A DNA stretch of 64,000 nt. It comes from Lepidonotus clava (taxonomy: Eukaryota; Annelida; Polychaeta; Phyllodocida; Polynoidae). Where the stretch lies: NCBI GenBank assembly GCA_936440205.1, contig OW387147.1, positions 45,007,627 through 45,071,626 on the forward strand, given 5' to 3'. Of the stretch, positions 32,741-44,431 are shown one piece after another. Within the stretch, counting starts at the first letter, position 1, and each line of letters starts with the position of its first letter. A program made the position numbers and the translations under genes. The notes beneath the pieces were generated by a model. That model was given only the letters and a program-made list of their open reading frames with translations, was not told the DNA's origin and ran no database searches.

Positions 32741-33224
32741 AATGTCACAGTTTCGTCATTACTTTGCTGGAGATCTATCCCTTAGTCTGGTCATTTCATC
32801 GTCAATTTAATGAGGATTCTAGTTAATTTTGGACTAAATTTAATTTCATGATGTAGAAAAGACGCGGGATAAAAGAAAATAAGGGAAGGTATCCCATAGG
32901 TGAGAGCACTCAGGGTTTGATATCTACTTTGTTCAATTTGCCCAGACTATCCTTCACTTGGACCATTAGCTTGCTTTGTACAGGAACACAAAACGATCTT
33001 TGGTCGGGTAACAGAGAGCCCACAAAGCTTCTGTAGGCGTCTGAAAGGCCTGTAAAAGAGGACAGGGTGATATGTCGAAAAAGGAGCGCTTTTAGGCCGG
33101 TGTTCCACTTCCGTAGGAGGCTGTGTGAGTTCCCACTCATTGTCAGGCCGTCTGTAGACTTTCAAAGAGCGTCAAATACCATAGGATTAGCAACCGAGCT
33201 ATTGTGCATTTAGACTGCTACTTT
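32741..33224. other. Intergenic, no gene supported
   Basis: Minus-strand frames at 32910-33165 have no recognised family. Confidence 0.45.
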
Positions 33225-33803
33225 GAGTGGTTTGTAAAATTAATGCTGTCAAAATGCTACTCAATGATTTATAATCTAGAAGTGGATTGTATAATCTTTC
33301 ATTAGCACTCCGATTTTGGAAATGTGATTAAGCATCGTTTATATTTTTGCTTTTCAATTCATTAGGTTTGGGTAAATTGGGTTAGAATAAGATTTGTATT
33401 GGAGGTGTGACAATAGCAGAGGACATTCTACACATCTACTGAGAGTAGCTTGTAAGTGATTGTCAAAATCTTACATAATCTAATAATCTAAAGGGGATTG
33501 TATAATTTCTCATTAAACTCTGAAGCTGAATAAGTGCCCTTTATATTTCTGCTGCTTTTCGATTGATCAGACAATGGGAAAATGGGCTAGACTAGGATGG
33601 TGTATTGGAGATGTTATAAAAGCTTGTCAAAATCATACACAGTGATTTGTAATCTAGAAATGAATTGTATAATTTCTCATTATCACTCCTATTCTGGAAA
33701 TGTGATTTCGTACAGCTTATATTTCTGCCTTTCAATTGATTGGGCAATGGGGAAAATGGGTTAGACTAGGATGGTGTATTGGGAATGTGACAAGGACCTG
33801 AAT
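33225..33803 (+). repeat. Three-copy tandem array, 167-211-bp units
   Basis: Anchors ATTGTATAATYTYTCATTA at 33286, 33497 and 33664; each unit also has TATATTTCTGC, TTCRATTGAT and GGTTAGACTAGGATGGTGTA-type words. AT-rich, non-coding. Confidence 0.85.
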
Positions 33804-34372
33804 GGCCCTTAAGGGTGGTGTCTATAGAGGAACTATGGGCCGTAATTGGTCTGGAAGCAGCCAATAGATTATGGATGGACGCTGGGCAATCTTCTATGGC
33901 ATTCTATATATCACGCCCAATTTGAGTGCTGTGTATCGAATTTTAGATGAAGTCAAATGCTCCTGCCTAATACTATTTCTGTGTAGCGGATAATAGATGC
34001 GATTTTTGTATCTATTCTTGTGGAGATGGCTTAATATCTGCTGGCTGCCTTTGTAATTAGCCCCTTTCATCTCTCGCTGATTCGGCATAATCTCTAGGCC
34101 ATAATAGATGTAGGCTATAGGGGCACATATTTGAGGGGGCACATATAGATTGTGATAAAACATATTAACCTGCTGTTGAGGCCATAAGTAAACCATACAG
34201 AAGGCCTCTGATTGGCAACACGCCATTTACAGTGGAAAGGGGGACTTGTAGACGTTGTACATCTACCTATGTTGGGCCTAATGTAAATGATGGATTTGAA
34301 ATTCAAAGTAACAAGAAAAGTAGTCACAAAACTATGTCTGCATAAGTTCTTTGCTATAAATGTGGCCAATTG
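33804..34372. other. Intergenic, no feature recognised
   Basis: Open frames on the minus strand (33894-34414) lack family or splice support. Confidence 0.45.
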
Positions 34373-34568
34373 CAGGGGGCAGATACAGGAATTCGAAAAG
34401 GAGGGGGTCCACATATAGGCTAAGTACTAAAATTGTGTGCATTCATGCACACACACATGATGTTCTTTTCTCTTTGGCAAGTTTAAGTCTCCACAAAAAG
34501 GGGGTGGGGTGGGGTTATAACCCCCTTGAACGCCCCCCCCCCCTCCCCCACCCTACTGCATCCCCCTG
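34373..34568 (-). mobile_element. AGGGGCGGATCCAGG-end element, second copy
   Basis: On the minus strand it reads CAGGGGGATGCAGTAGG at one end and TCCTGTATCTGCCCCC at the other, with ATTTTAGTACTTAGCC inside, matching 19234-19416. Confidence 0.75.
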
Positions 34569-35619
34569 AATTGTTGTTAGGTTCACAGTCAACATGAGTT
34601 TGTTCTTGGGATGGTATGCAGAGGCCTTATTCAAATCTTCAAGATGTTAAGAATGGATATCAATGATATGGAAGAAATAGAAATAAAGGTAATTTTTACG
34701 AGAGGTTGATACCCAGTTAATTTTCGATGTACGTATTTTGAATACCAATGTTCATGTACATGAATTGACATAAAACTGACCAATGACAGCACTAGTCCCG
34801 TTAACCAAGCACAGTGTGTAACCTATTTGACAAGACCTTCCCCCCCCCCCCCCACCAGCCTACCACAGGAAAGCCTTGAATCTCGCTTTCCCCACTCTCA
34901 TTCATACCTAGAACCCTTTTCCCTTTCATGACAAGGATGTGGAAGTAACTCCGACCGAAGTCCTGTCACCACTACTGTTCACTACTATGCCTACCCCTTT
35001 CCGCTTCCTTTCCCCTCCCCACTTACCGCCTCCCCTCCCCTCCCCCTAACCGCTCCCTCTACCTCTCCCTGTCACCGGTGAATGTTTCCCCTCCCCGGTG
35101 CTCCATTCTTACCTAAAGCCCTGTACACACCCCCTACGAATCAAACTCCGATCGATATTTTCTTGCAACACAACTCACGATAGTTGTCATAGTTCAAGGT
35201 TCAGGGACTCTTACTAGATGCATACTGAACATTCATAAGATATGCAAACATAATTTGGTGTAAATGCGCATCTCCTTTCAAACAAATGCTTTAAAAGTAT
35301 ATCATCTTGAGGTCTTTAGGTTGGGAGTAATTTCTTCCAGTGAGAAACACTTTAGACTTGCAGTAACAACCCCTCCCCCCCCCCATAATCAACTAGGATT
35401 GTGCTCAGTCGTGAAATCATTTTAAAGAGTTGTAGGAATGCACTTAAACCTATTTTTACCTGGTACCCTCAAGATTAGTAAACATAGAATACCAGAACCC
35501 TGCTGGCCTATAAATCCTTTCTTCACCTTGCTTTAACTCTTCCCTACCTAAGAAATAAACCCCTCCCTGCCACTCCCCCTCCCACCCCACCTGTCCGCTG
35601 GCTGACAGTGATAATGGCG
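34569..35619. other. Intergenic, pyrimidine-rich patches
   Basis: CCCCTCCCC-type runs near 34840-35100 and 35375. No gene. Confidence 0.5.
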
Positions 35620-35725
35620 TCATCTGTCTGTGAAAGGGTAAATTAGCTCTTTCTGTACAGAGGCTGCAATTATGGCCTCCTTAACAGGCAGCAGAGACAA
35701 AACACCAGCCAGCCTGCCATGGATC
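35620..35725. promoter_or_regulatory. Candidate conserved enhancer
   Basis: It contains GTAAATTAGCTCTTTCTGTA, GCAATTATGG and TCTGTCTGTG (Meis-type), in non-repetitive DNA with no open frame. Motif evidence only. Confidence 0.25.
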
Positions 35726-35754
35726 GGGGCCTGGGGGGCGGCGGATCTAGGGGA

Positions 35755-36030
35755 GGAGTAGTCCTTTCATGACCGAGGTACCTCTTGCATATTAGGTCCT
35801 TACACCCACAAGAGTCCATGGCTACTAGTGGACACCTGAAATCTGTAAGATATTCTCTTAGTGACCCTCTATAAATGGCATGGGGGATCTTTTTATTTGT
35901 TGTTTGGCTGCTCGTTGGTTCATGGTCCTACCTGCCATAAACCAGTGGCTGCAGCGCATGCTAGGATCCAGGGTAGAATTCCCACCTAAAATGGTTGCTG
36001 GTTAACAGTCCTAGTTTGAGTGACTAGACG
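35755..36030 (+). repeat. Dispersed repeat D, copy 1
   Basis: It matches the reverse strand of 54765-55022 over the whole length: TAGGTCCTTACACCCACAA, GTCCATGGCTACTA, GAATTCCCACCTAAAATGGT and GTCCTAGTTTGAG. Ends are not obviously inverted. Family unknown. Confidence 0.85.
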
Positions 36031-36435
36031 TCTTGGATGTAACTACAGTCTAAGGGAGGACAGGCCCAGACTGTGTGGTTCTTATTTCAATAATCCACTA
36101 TATAGATGTACTTATATTCAGCGGTTTTGAGTGCTATAGTCTACAGGTAGTTTATCCTTGTGGTGTGAGGTAGGGAAAGAATTGCAAACGGAATAATAAG
36201 GAAGGGATGCACAGCAAATGATAATTATGTCATTGTCTGACTCTAGGATATGTTCGCTAAATGAAGTTGCCTTCTCCCCAGAGGAAAACCAGATAACTCT
36301 AAAATTCATCATATTGAGAGTTCCAGCCATCCATTTGGCATTTCAGTGGTTATAGGTTTTCTGTCTCAATATTACAGAAATAAGTACATTAATAAATAAC
36401 AAGTTGTATTCTAAGCTGCTTAGCGCTTTGAATCT
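36031..36435. other. Intergenic, no feature recognised
   Basis: Nothing supported. Confidence 0.5.
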
Positions 36436-36612
36436 CTTGGTAATTTATCACCTTTAACTAGTATTATAACAAAAGATGATATATCTTGAATACCATTTGA
36501 AAGAGAATTGAAAATACTTTCTAATGGTATATAACATGTTCGTGATTAACTAATATTTCCACTGTCGATTTTTGAAATCGGTAGTAAAATCGGCTGGTGG
36601 AAACAGGGCTTG
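36436..36612 (+). mobile_element. MITE, main family, left end cut off
   Basis: It begins abruptly at TTGGTAATTTATCACC and ends with AATCGGCTGGTGGAAACAGG. Close sister of 26744-26946. Confidence 0.85.
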
Positions 36613-36879
36613 AGAGGGGGTAGGGACGGAGGGGGAATTGCAGGGGGGTGGGGAGTAAGGGGGGAGGTTCAGTCTGTGATGGGGTCTGATGGGCCGCCCT
36701 GACCCCTCCACCCCGACCACCTGTCCAGGAGGAACAGACCGGCGGGAGGAAAGGCTACTGTGGTGGACGATATTAGGGGAGATGCAGGGTTGGCAGATGG
36801 GCGATATTAAAGTGACCACCCTACCACCCTGGAGCAACAGACAGTCCAGTCCAGGGAGGGGCAATCTTATCTTTAATAT
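36613..36879. other. GC-rich, no gene supported
   Basis: G runs and short frames only. Confidence 0.5.
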
Positions 36880-37568
36880 AAAGTGGACGATATCAATGCC
36901 AACAACGGCACTGCCTATGCGCGCGACGTCGCCTTAATAGGCTTCACTTTATTCTATTATTCAAGCAAAATGTAAGAAGTATATTAAGATGGGAATTTAC
37001 CGATGGTTCTGTGCTTGTCGTGTACATTGTTTCTCTTAAGCCCCATACCCACTAGGCATTTTTCCCGGCAACCAGCAACCGCCGATCTGGAAAGTCGCCA
37101 GTAAAGTTGCTGGGCAACTGGATATCAAGCAAGTTTGATATTGTTTCCGACGATTTTCCCGACGATTTTCCTGGCAATTGCGTCAACTGGCACCTGTTGC
37201 TCAGAATCACACCATACCCACAGGGAGTTGCCGGGAAATCGGACGATTTGTGTGCCGATTTGATGGGCTATTGGCGTAGCTATTGCCTGTCAAATCGGCG
37301 GTCGCCGGTAAAATCGCCTAGTGGGTATGGCGCTTTATACAGGCGATGTCGCGTTTAAAAGGACAGTCCCTATACATGCGATATCGCCACAATAAGCTAC
37401 ACTATACAGGACAATATCGCGTGGATTGATTCTACTATACACGCGCCATGTTAGTAGTATAGAAATGCGCATTTAAGGATGGTTGGATTTGTCGCGTACA
37501 CAATTTACCTTATCCAGGCGATGTCGTGTACACAACCTGCCTAATATACACGACGTCGTGTATATAGC
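36880..37568. repeat. Array of palindromic CGATRTCG boxes, split by a MITE
   Basis: Boxes CGATATC (36894), GCGACGTCGCC (36922), GGCGATGTCGCG (37342), GCGATATCGCC (37379), AATATCGCGTGG, GGCGATGTCGTG (37518), and a perfect 20-mer palindrome TATACACGACGTCGTGTATA within the 22-bp 37544-37565. Most are preceded by CTATACA. The MITE at 37037-37337 interrupts the series. Confidence 0.7.
37037..37337. mobile_element. MITE with TAAAGCSCCATACCCACTAG ends
   Basis: Left TAAGCCCCATACCCACTAGG and inverted right TAAAGCGCCATACCCACTAG, followed by GGCGATTTTACCGGCGACC-type inner arms. Internal GACGATTTTCC and GGACGATTTG repeats; TA flanks. About 300 bp. Confidence 0.9.
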
Positions 37569-38992
37569 CGGTTCACAAATGGCGTGCCACTATTTCACAA
37601 CCAGGGATATAAACAGAATCCTTCGCTTTCATATTTAAGACCGAGCGCCGAGATGACCGCTGGACTCTGTGAAAGCCCATCAAAGATACAGAATGAAGTT
37701 TCTTTCCCTGCTTTTCCTTTTGTTAGATTATATTGAACCCTTTGTTATTCACCGCTATATAACGGTTTCCCAATATTCATGTATTGGTGTTTTGTATCTT
37801 TTTGTTGAGGATCAATTGAACGTTTTACAAATTTGATATCTAAACTGTCTCTCAAAGGATTTATATCAATTGAAATGAACTTTGAAAACTTTCGCAGACT
37901 CTATTGTGTTTTCTTTATCATATTACATGCTGTCTGATTAACGTGCGTATTCAAACTCGGGCATAATAAAACAAATTCATGTAAAGGCTTTGAGAAGTTA
38001 ACGTTATGAAAGCCACACCATTATGGTCGAATTGAAAGAAGGGTCTATAGTTGCTGGTTAAATGTCAACAGACTGTAAGCCGCAGACAGCGGAACCTCTC
38101 GTACCTCGTATTTCACGGCTCTGGTGCATCCCAATGTTCTCATTATGGATCAGGTTGACAGCCTTTACAGACCTGAGAAGAAACCTGTTGTACCTAGGCC
38201 TGTTGTATGAATACAGGTATGCTAGTACGCAACACTATAGATCATTGCAGCAAATTACAATGAAAATAATTGACGTCGTTTTCACTACTCCAAATCCTTT
38301 TCAATTTCAGCTACCTTGATATTATTCTCAAGCTAGGAATATGTAAAAAATGGATCTGGACAAATATCTTTCCAGCTGAACTTTCCAAAATGATTGGGAC
38401 ATTCGGAATGTTTTCTGAACAATCCTACAGTTTTCTTTATTTACGTTATGACAATGTCAATTACCAACGTTGTTACGACCAAAAAGCGACGTTGTAGTAG
38501 GTGTGACACGGCGGGAAATTGTTAGCTTTGTATTGTTGGAACTCATGTTAGAAAATGCTCAGGATTTATGAGAGACCACAGCCACTGCCATTCAGCAGTA
38601 ATCGTAACGTGTAAACTGATCACAGTCCTCCTGTTAGTAGATGTTTACTCAAAGCAGGCACAGACAGGAGCCCTCAGATTGTATTTACTGCCCGGATAGA
38701 TCACACTTTGTGTTCATCATCCAGGTAACTCGGGCCACCAGACGCCCGCCTAGCGTCCGTCCAGCGTCCGGTCAGCGTCTGTGTTACCCTTTCAGGGGTC
38801 GGAGAAACAAACCTCTCCCCTTAACGGTCTGTATCACAGCTCAAAGACCCACAACACAACCCCACCCTGTGACTAAGTGCCGCCCTTTCTCGGAGACCTG
38901 TCTGTTGTATAGAGCCCACCACCTCCACCCACAACCCCTAACCCCGATCTCCTCAGATGTGCGCCGTCTCCGCCCCAGCAACCATGATCTCT
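37569..38992. other. Intergenic, no gene supported
   Basis: The frame at 38641-39021 is Arg/Pro-rich and has no recognised family. Rest AT-rich. Confidence 0.45.
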
Positions 38993-39206
38993 TAAGGCGG
39001 CATTCCACTAGGCGATTCTGATCCCCAAAATTTTAGGAAATATTACTTTTCTCCTATGATATTGAAAGAGACCATACGTCCTACATATCATTTGAAAGGG
39101 AATTTAAAATGCTTTCGAATGATATCTAACTTGCCTATACTCATCCTGTATTCCTACTGCCGATTTTCGAAATCGGGAGTAAAATCGGCTAGTGTAATAC
39201 AGCCGT
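38993..39206 (+). mobile_element. MITE, main family, complete
   Basis: Ends GGCATTCCACTAGGCGATTC and AAATCGGCTAGTGTAATACA; interior CCTACATATCATTTGAAAGG. A clear reference copy of about 210 bp. Confidence 0.9.
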
Positions 39207-40044
39207 CAGAGGTTGAGAGGTCTGGCCGGGACATTTCAATTACTGTCGGTCAGCGCGCTGCAGTGCGCGCCAACACCCTTTGAAGATCGCCCCGGCGACC
39301 ACAGAGCAACGCCTCTGGATCTGTCCCTCCCGTGGGGAAGGAATCAACTCACTGGGCAAAAGGCACTGTGAGCAGGAGGGCGGAAGGGAGTGGAGGGGCG
39401 CTACAGGCTTAACTCCCACACAATCACATGAGAGATTTTCAAATACTACAGCGTGATAACAGGGTTAGTAAGCTGGATAATTCTAACCCACGCTTCTAAC
39501 ATTGAATGTACAAAGGACATGGAGCAATTTAGTCAGAAGTAAACACCACACATTAATCTGCAAGCCCTTGAACACTTCTCTAATTCGCCGTTCCTCACTT
39601 TGGCCCTCCACATCCCCCTGAGTGTGGGAGGAGTGGGAGGCCGTCAGGGGAGAGAGGAGATGTTGAGGGCCGGGAGGGCGGAGTGCATGTGGACTGGGTG
39701 TGGAAAGGGCGAGTAGTGTGAAAAGAAACGCATCTGACACATGAGAAGTGGGGATGGGGTGGGGTGGGGGTGGGCAGACTAAGTGATCTTCGTTTCAGGC
39801 TGTTTAAAGACATGGATAATGTCAGAAGCAAATCTTAGGTAGCGCAGTTGGATTGTGTATATCAGCTATTTTTCAGGAATATCTTAGCTCACAATAAATA
39901 AGGGAAGCTATTTGTCTTTGCTCATTATCCATCTCTCGTTATTGACAATTATATGCAGTTTCCATTAATCACAGTTATTAGATATTGTGTTAACTGTTTT
40001 CTTCCTAGAGTGCAGCCCATCACATTGACAACCTAATATCACAG
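39207..40044. other. Intergenic, no feature recognised
   Basis: Purine-rich patch near 39600-39720; nothing supported. Confidence 0.5.
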
Positions 40045-40219
40045 GATGGTGATGATGTGTTTGAGTTTTAAAGTCTACTCAGCAATTTCTCACCTATTTT
40101 GAGACCAACTCTTGTTTTTGCTTTGCATAAAAAGTACTAATGACTGAATCTACGGGTGTGAGAGTGACAGTAAGGAAAGGTCGTCTAACAGTGAGAGACA
40201 TCTCAGGGAATAAAACCTG
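40045..40219 (-). mobile_element. SINE family S, copy 2 (headless)
   Basis: Plus-strand words GATGATGTGTTTGAGTTT, GTCTACTCAGCAATTTCTCA and GAGACCAACTCTTG match 57352-57420. It ends at AAAACCTGTGCCTGC, where the tRNA-like head would follow, directly against family N. Confidence 0.8.
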
Positions 40220-41233
40220 TGCCTGCAATGGAACATAACGGTCACTTTATGCAACCATACTTTTTTGGTTGGTCTGTTACTTACTAAAATAGCACATAAC
40301 CATTATGTTATTTTTCTGAGAGGTTGAGACCTAACCAAAAAAGAATGTTATCATAACATTCTAATGAAGTAATGTCAAGATCAAGTCCAAACAGAACGTT
40401 ACAGTGACGTTCTGACCTCACTTAAAAAGAACATTATTGTAACTTCATCACCAAGGGAGGTCTCAACCTAACCTAAACAGAATGTTGTTGTGATGTTCTA
40501 ATTAGGTCACATCTTAACCTTACCTAAACAGAACGTAACTGTGACTATCTTATTAGGTCAGGTGTCAATATAACCGAAACAGAATGTTATTGTGACATTC
40601 CATTTTAGTCAGGTCTCAACCACACCTAAACAGAGCGTTATTGTGACATTCTTATTGGGTAAGGTCCCAATATTAACCTCATAATAACGTGGCAAGTACA
40701 TTAACAGAATGTCATGATATAATGTTGCAACAGCTGGTTGCAACACTGTTATTGGGAGTCATCAAAATAACGTCGCTGCAATGTTACAAAGTAAGGTAAC
40801 AAAGACCAATCCAGAACGTTCCTGCAACGTTATTATAACATCACACCGCCGGCTGGGTATGTGATGTCACATCCCTGGCAAGCCTTCAATCTTGCTTTAA
40901 CATTGCAGTAACCTTCTGTTTAGTTCTGCCGTCCTTCTTGTTACATTACTTTGATGACACCCAATAACATTCCTGGAACAATCCATTGCAACATTACACT
41001 GTGATGTAATTTTAATATTCTTGTAACATTCTTACGCTAAAAGATAACACCATTAGAACATTCTGTATTGGTAGGACTCAACTTCATTCAAATGTAATGT
41101 GATTATAACTCTCTGTTTTAGTGAACCTCAACCTCATGTAAAATCAAGTAACATGCAAATCTAGCAAGTAATAGGCTGACCAGAAAAATATGGTCGCAGA
41201 ATGTGTCCCTTCAGTTGTGACTTGCCTGGGATG
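40220..41233 (+). mobile_element. Inverted-repeat family N, 1.0-kb copy with internal tandem units
   Basis: The left end (GCAACCATAC..TTGGTCTGTTACTTACTAA) is matched inversely at the right end (TAATAGGCTGACCAG..TATGGTCGCAGAATGT). Between them, six or so 55-60-bp units carry ACCTAAACAGAAYGTTNTTGTGACRTTCT and GGTCAGGTCTCAACC. No transposase frame. Fragments at 16.3 and 48.3 kb. Confidence 0.75.
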
Positions 41234-41332
41234 TTGGGTGGCCGACTAGTTCTTCCGTAGTGGGTCCTGGAGTTGGTTAACTGATGGTTTTGGTTGGAAG
41301 CGAATAGATTATTAAATCTATGTGGCTAAGAA

Positions 41333-42005
41333 CTATGGCGAGGGAAGGTAGCCAAACTGACACCTCAGGAAATCAAACCCAGCCCCCCCCCCCCCCATAC
41401 ACACATAGTCCCACAAGATCTCCTGGACCACCCCTCCTCCTATAATGTCCAATGGCCCACCGGCTCAGTTCATCCATACCAACATCACTCATGGGTCAAG
41501 TTGCATCAAATCAGAGTGGAATTGGGAGCCCACTTGGCTGGGCTCGTAACCAATGCTCTGCGGGCTCCCATTCACCGACTCCACTGACCCTAAAGGATGG
41601 GGACAAGGTGTACGTGAGCAGGATTTGGTCTATCAAAGTGAGTTGAACACCAAGTTTGTACAGAGGAAACTCCCATAGAAGCCTTCCCAGGCAAGCAGTG
41701 ACACATGTTCTGCAACCATATATTTTAAAACATTGGCAAGGAAAGGTGGTCCAACAGATACCTGGAGGAATCAAACCCGTGCCCACCCCGCAGAGGTCCT
41801 ACATGTTTTCCCTTGGACTACACCTTCTCCTACATAAAGTCTTATGGCTTGTGGGCTCAGTTTCTGTATGGTCGTGGGTCAAGGTGCATCAAATCAGAGT
41901 GGTATTGGGAGCCCACTTGGCTGGGCTCGTAACCAACACTCTGCGGGCTCCCATTGACTGCCTCCACTGACCCTAAAGGGTGTGGACAAGGTGTACGTGA
42001 GCAGG
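41333..42005. repeat. Tandem duplication of about 290 bp, including SINE-S bodies
   Basis: Units 41333-41622 and 41730-42005 share GGCAAGGAAAGGTGG-type SINE words, CAAATCAGAGTGG, GGGAGCCCACTTGGCTGGGC, TCGTAACCAA and GGACAAGGTGTACGTGAGCA. The GAGCCCACTTGGCTGGGCTC core is nearly a palindrome. A family-N end fragment (41687-41725) lies between the units. Confidence 0.85.
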
Positions 42006-43384
42006 GCGTCAAAATCTCATTTCCGTTCACTACTAACAGTGTGGGAAAAGCATAGAAATGTTGAAAACGTGAAAATGTATATGCGCATCAAATATTGATA
42101 ATAACAGGATCATCCCTGAGGGATCTGAGACAGATGACAATATTAAGTGTTATATACGAAAGCACATAGAAACCATACAATACGGCGTGGAAGTTCTCCC
42201 AAACATCTTTTCCCAAATAATTTCTCAATTGCCATCACCATCTCATTATCATCTTAATTGGGTATTATGGAACTGTAGGTCAATGTAAGAGTGGTCCTGC
42301 CCCACTCTATTTTGTAATAATTTGTCAAAAAGTTGGGCAGGCAGAAGATCGCCTAAGCCGAGTCTGATATACCCAAATAAAAACATTTAAAAAAAGAAAG
42401 GATTTGTGTTATAGGTATTGACACATAACCATTGATTAGACCTATATTAGAGACAATTAGATAAATATCATCACTGTGATCACCATGTGTCCAAAAGTTT
42501 TGACGCATTCACTGAGGCTTAACTGAGATATGCTCTAAGCCCACCTCCATGGGGACACAGACTTCCCGCAGACCCCTTTAAGAAGTCCAGACGGGGGACA
42601 AAATCGGTCTGACCGTGCGGCCTTGGGTCTTTCAAGGAAGCTGGTTACTTTTGATCTGCGCACGTCCACTCCAAACGCCTCATCTACCCAGAAAAGCCGT
42701 CTGACACCAGCGAAAGGCGGCGGAGGGATACAGAAAGTGTTTTTCAAGGTGAAGAGGGTAAGGACTCTGACCCAGGGGAGGGGGGAGTATGTGGGGGAAG
42801 GGTTGGGTATTCTTTGTATGCATGGTTTGCACTTTGGGACCTCCCTCCTTATCGTTCAAGGGTAGGTAGATTCCATAAACGTCTTATGCCAAACCATTCT
42901 ACTTTAGGTGACAGAATCATACTTCTGAAAGGGACCCTAGCTTAGGCATTTAAAACTAAGGACCTTTTGGCATCGAGAAAATGAAACATTGAACAGAGAA
43001 CCAAAGTAGTGTACACAACTTTAAGCAGTAATAATCACAAATATCAAATTATTAAGAGGTACGTTATTGTTGATTCAGATCACATTTCTGCCTAACCAAA
43101 ACGTACGCTGTGCCCAGGAGGGAAAACTCCCAGAATGCCCTCTGTCTCTGCTATTTCAAAACGCGTCACTCTAGCCAGAATACCTCCCCCGGGGGAGGGG
43201 GAGGGGAGCGGTCCCCAGCCTCCCAGTGCCATCAGTTGCCTCTACTCAGCCTCCAAACTCTCCAGGAATGATGTGAATAGAACTCTTTGGGGATCTTTTT
43301 CCCTCTCCTTTAAAGGAGGCGTCTAAACCACAAAGGCGCTGGTTCGGACGTCTCCATGGAGAAGGAAGGCCGTCCTGCCGGGGA
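42006..43384. other. Intergenic, no gene supported
   Basis: The plus-strand frame over 42623-42761 (KLVTFDLRTSTPNASSTQKS..., ending before GTAAGG at 42759) is exon-like in length, but I recognise no family and see no good acceptor. Confidence 0.35.
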
Positions 43385-43590
43385 ACAGCACACCTCACGT
43401 GACTTAATTAGCCTCCTGTGACGTCATCAGGTTAGGAATGCTATTTAGGATACCACAGGGGGCCCCGCCGAAAATAAAAGACAGGCCTGCCGGCGGATTT
43501 AACGAGAAAGAATTAGCAACTACTGCGTAGCCTGGTCCCGGCTTAGTGTCGCCAACGTAAAGCGCTCCGTGAATTGGTCTTTTTATAGGT
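43385..43590. promoter_or_regulatory. Candidate enhancer with CRE and homeodomain sites
   Basis: CTTAATTAGCC, TGACGTCA (full CRE, about 43419), AGAATTAGCAAC and TTTTTATAGG in non-repetitive DNA about 1 kb 3' of the signal-peptide exon at 44353-44431 (minus strand), so inside that gene's first intron if the exon is real. Confidence 0.35.
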
Positions 43591-44352
43591 ACATCGGCGG
43601 TTTTATGTTCTGTATCAAAATGTGGTAAGAAGAGAGTAATTGGACAATGACTGTTACTGAGTTTATATAAAAAGATCTCTTTTTATTGATCTTCTCTCAC
43701 GTTTCTGTGTCTGTGGCAGGATTTAGAGGCGTTATACTGAAGCTGGTTAATGTTTCAAGGCTACGCCTCCGTCCACAAAGTACATATTAACATTTTGTTT
43801 TTCTATTTTGATTAAAATATGACAATGCTTTATTGATGTATGTTCTTGTGCTCTATATTTCCGAAGCATTTCCTAATTTTCCTGTTGAATTAGCCAAGTT
43901 TACATACGACATTGTCTTCACTATCCAAGATGTATAATCCAAACGAAACTCCTTCTTGTTTTCGTGATACTCTGACTTAATAATAAAGAAAAGGCTGTAT
44001 CGCCTTACCTTTCAACTATGAAAAGAGTCCTACATTTTTACCGTCTTCTAAGGAAAAAACGGTCCTTTAATATGCACAAAGTGATTAAAAAGTATTCTCT
44101 ATAGCCATTGTGTCAGGATTTAGTGTAATAACCTGTATAAAATCGTCTCTACACTGAAGGCACAATAAGATGATTGAACACATTACTACAGAAGAGAACC
44201 GTAATACATACATAGAAAAAAACCCATTAACGTGCTTTCGATATCAAAAAACCTCTCAGTCCAGACGCATATAACCAAAGTGATTACCTGGAAGCACAAC
44301 AAGACATTGGACAAAAGTAATCAGAAAGAGAGAAAAAAGCCCGGTCACTGAC
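43591..44352 (-). other. Putative first intron of the minus-strand gene
   Basis: AT-rich, no open frame of note, beginning (minus strand) with the donor GTCAGTG next to 44353. Downstream exons were not found in this window. Confidence 0.4.
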
Positions 44353-44431
44353 CTTTGGTGTTTCCTCCTGAATCCTCCAGGAGGACCGCCAGGAAGAGGA
44401 AGGCGTAGAGAAGGAGGGTGGACGACCCCAT
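44353..44431 (-). CDS. First coding exon of a secreted or membrane protein (signal peptide)
   Basis: The minus-strand ATG at 44431 opens MGSSTLLLYAFLFLAVLL, a classic signal peptide (small n-region, 12-residue hydrophobic core), followed by EDSGGNTK. The exon stops after 26 codons plus one base at AAAG|GTCAGTG (44353/44352), a phase-1 donor, the usual phase for signal-peptide exons of extracellular proteins. Upstream on the same strand is GC-rich 5' leader-like DNA (to about 44700), then a CpG island at 45540-45900. The mature domain lies in exons I could not locate, so the family is unknown; receptors, cell-adhesion proteins and secreted ligands all fit. Chance is possible, but the coincidence of core, donor phase and CpG context is strong. 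Confidence 0.6.
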
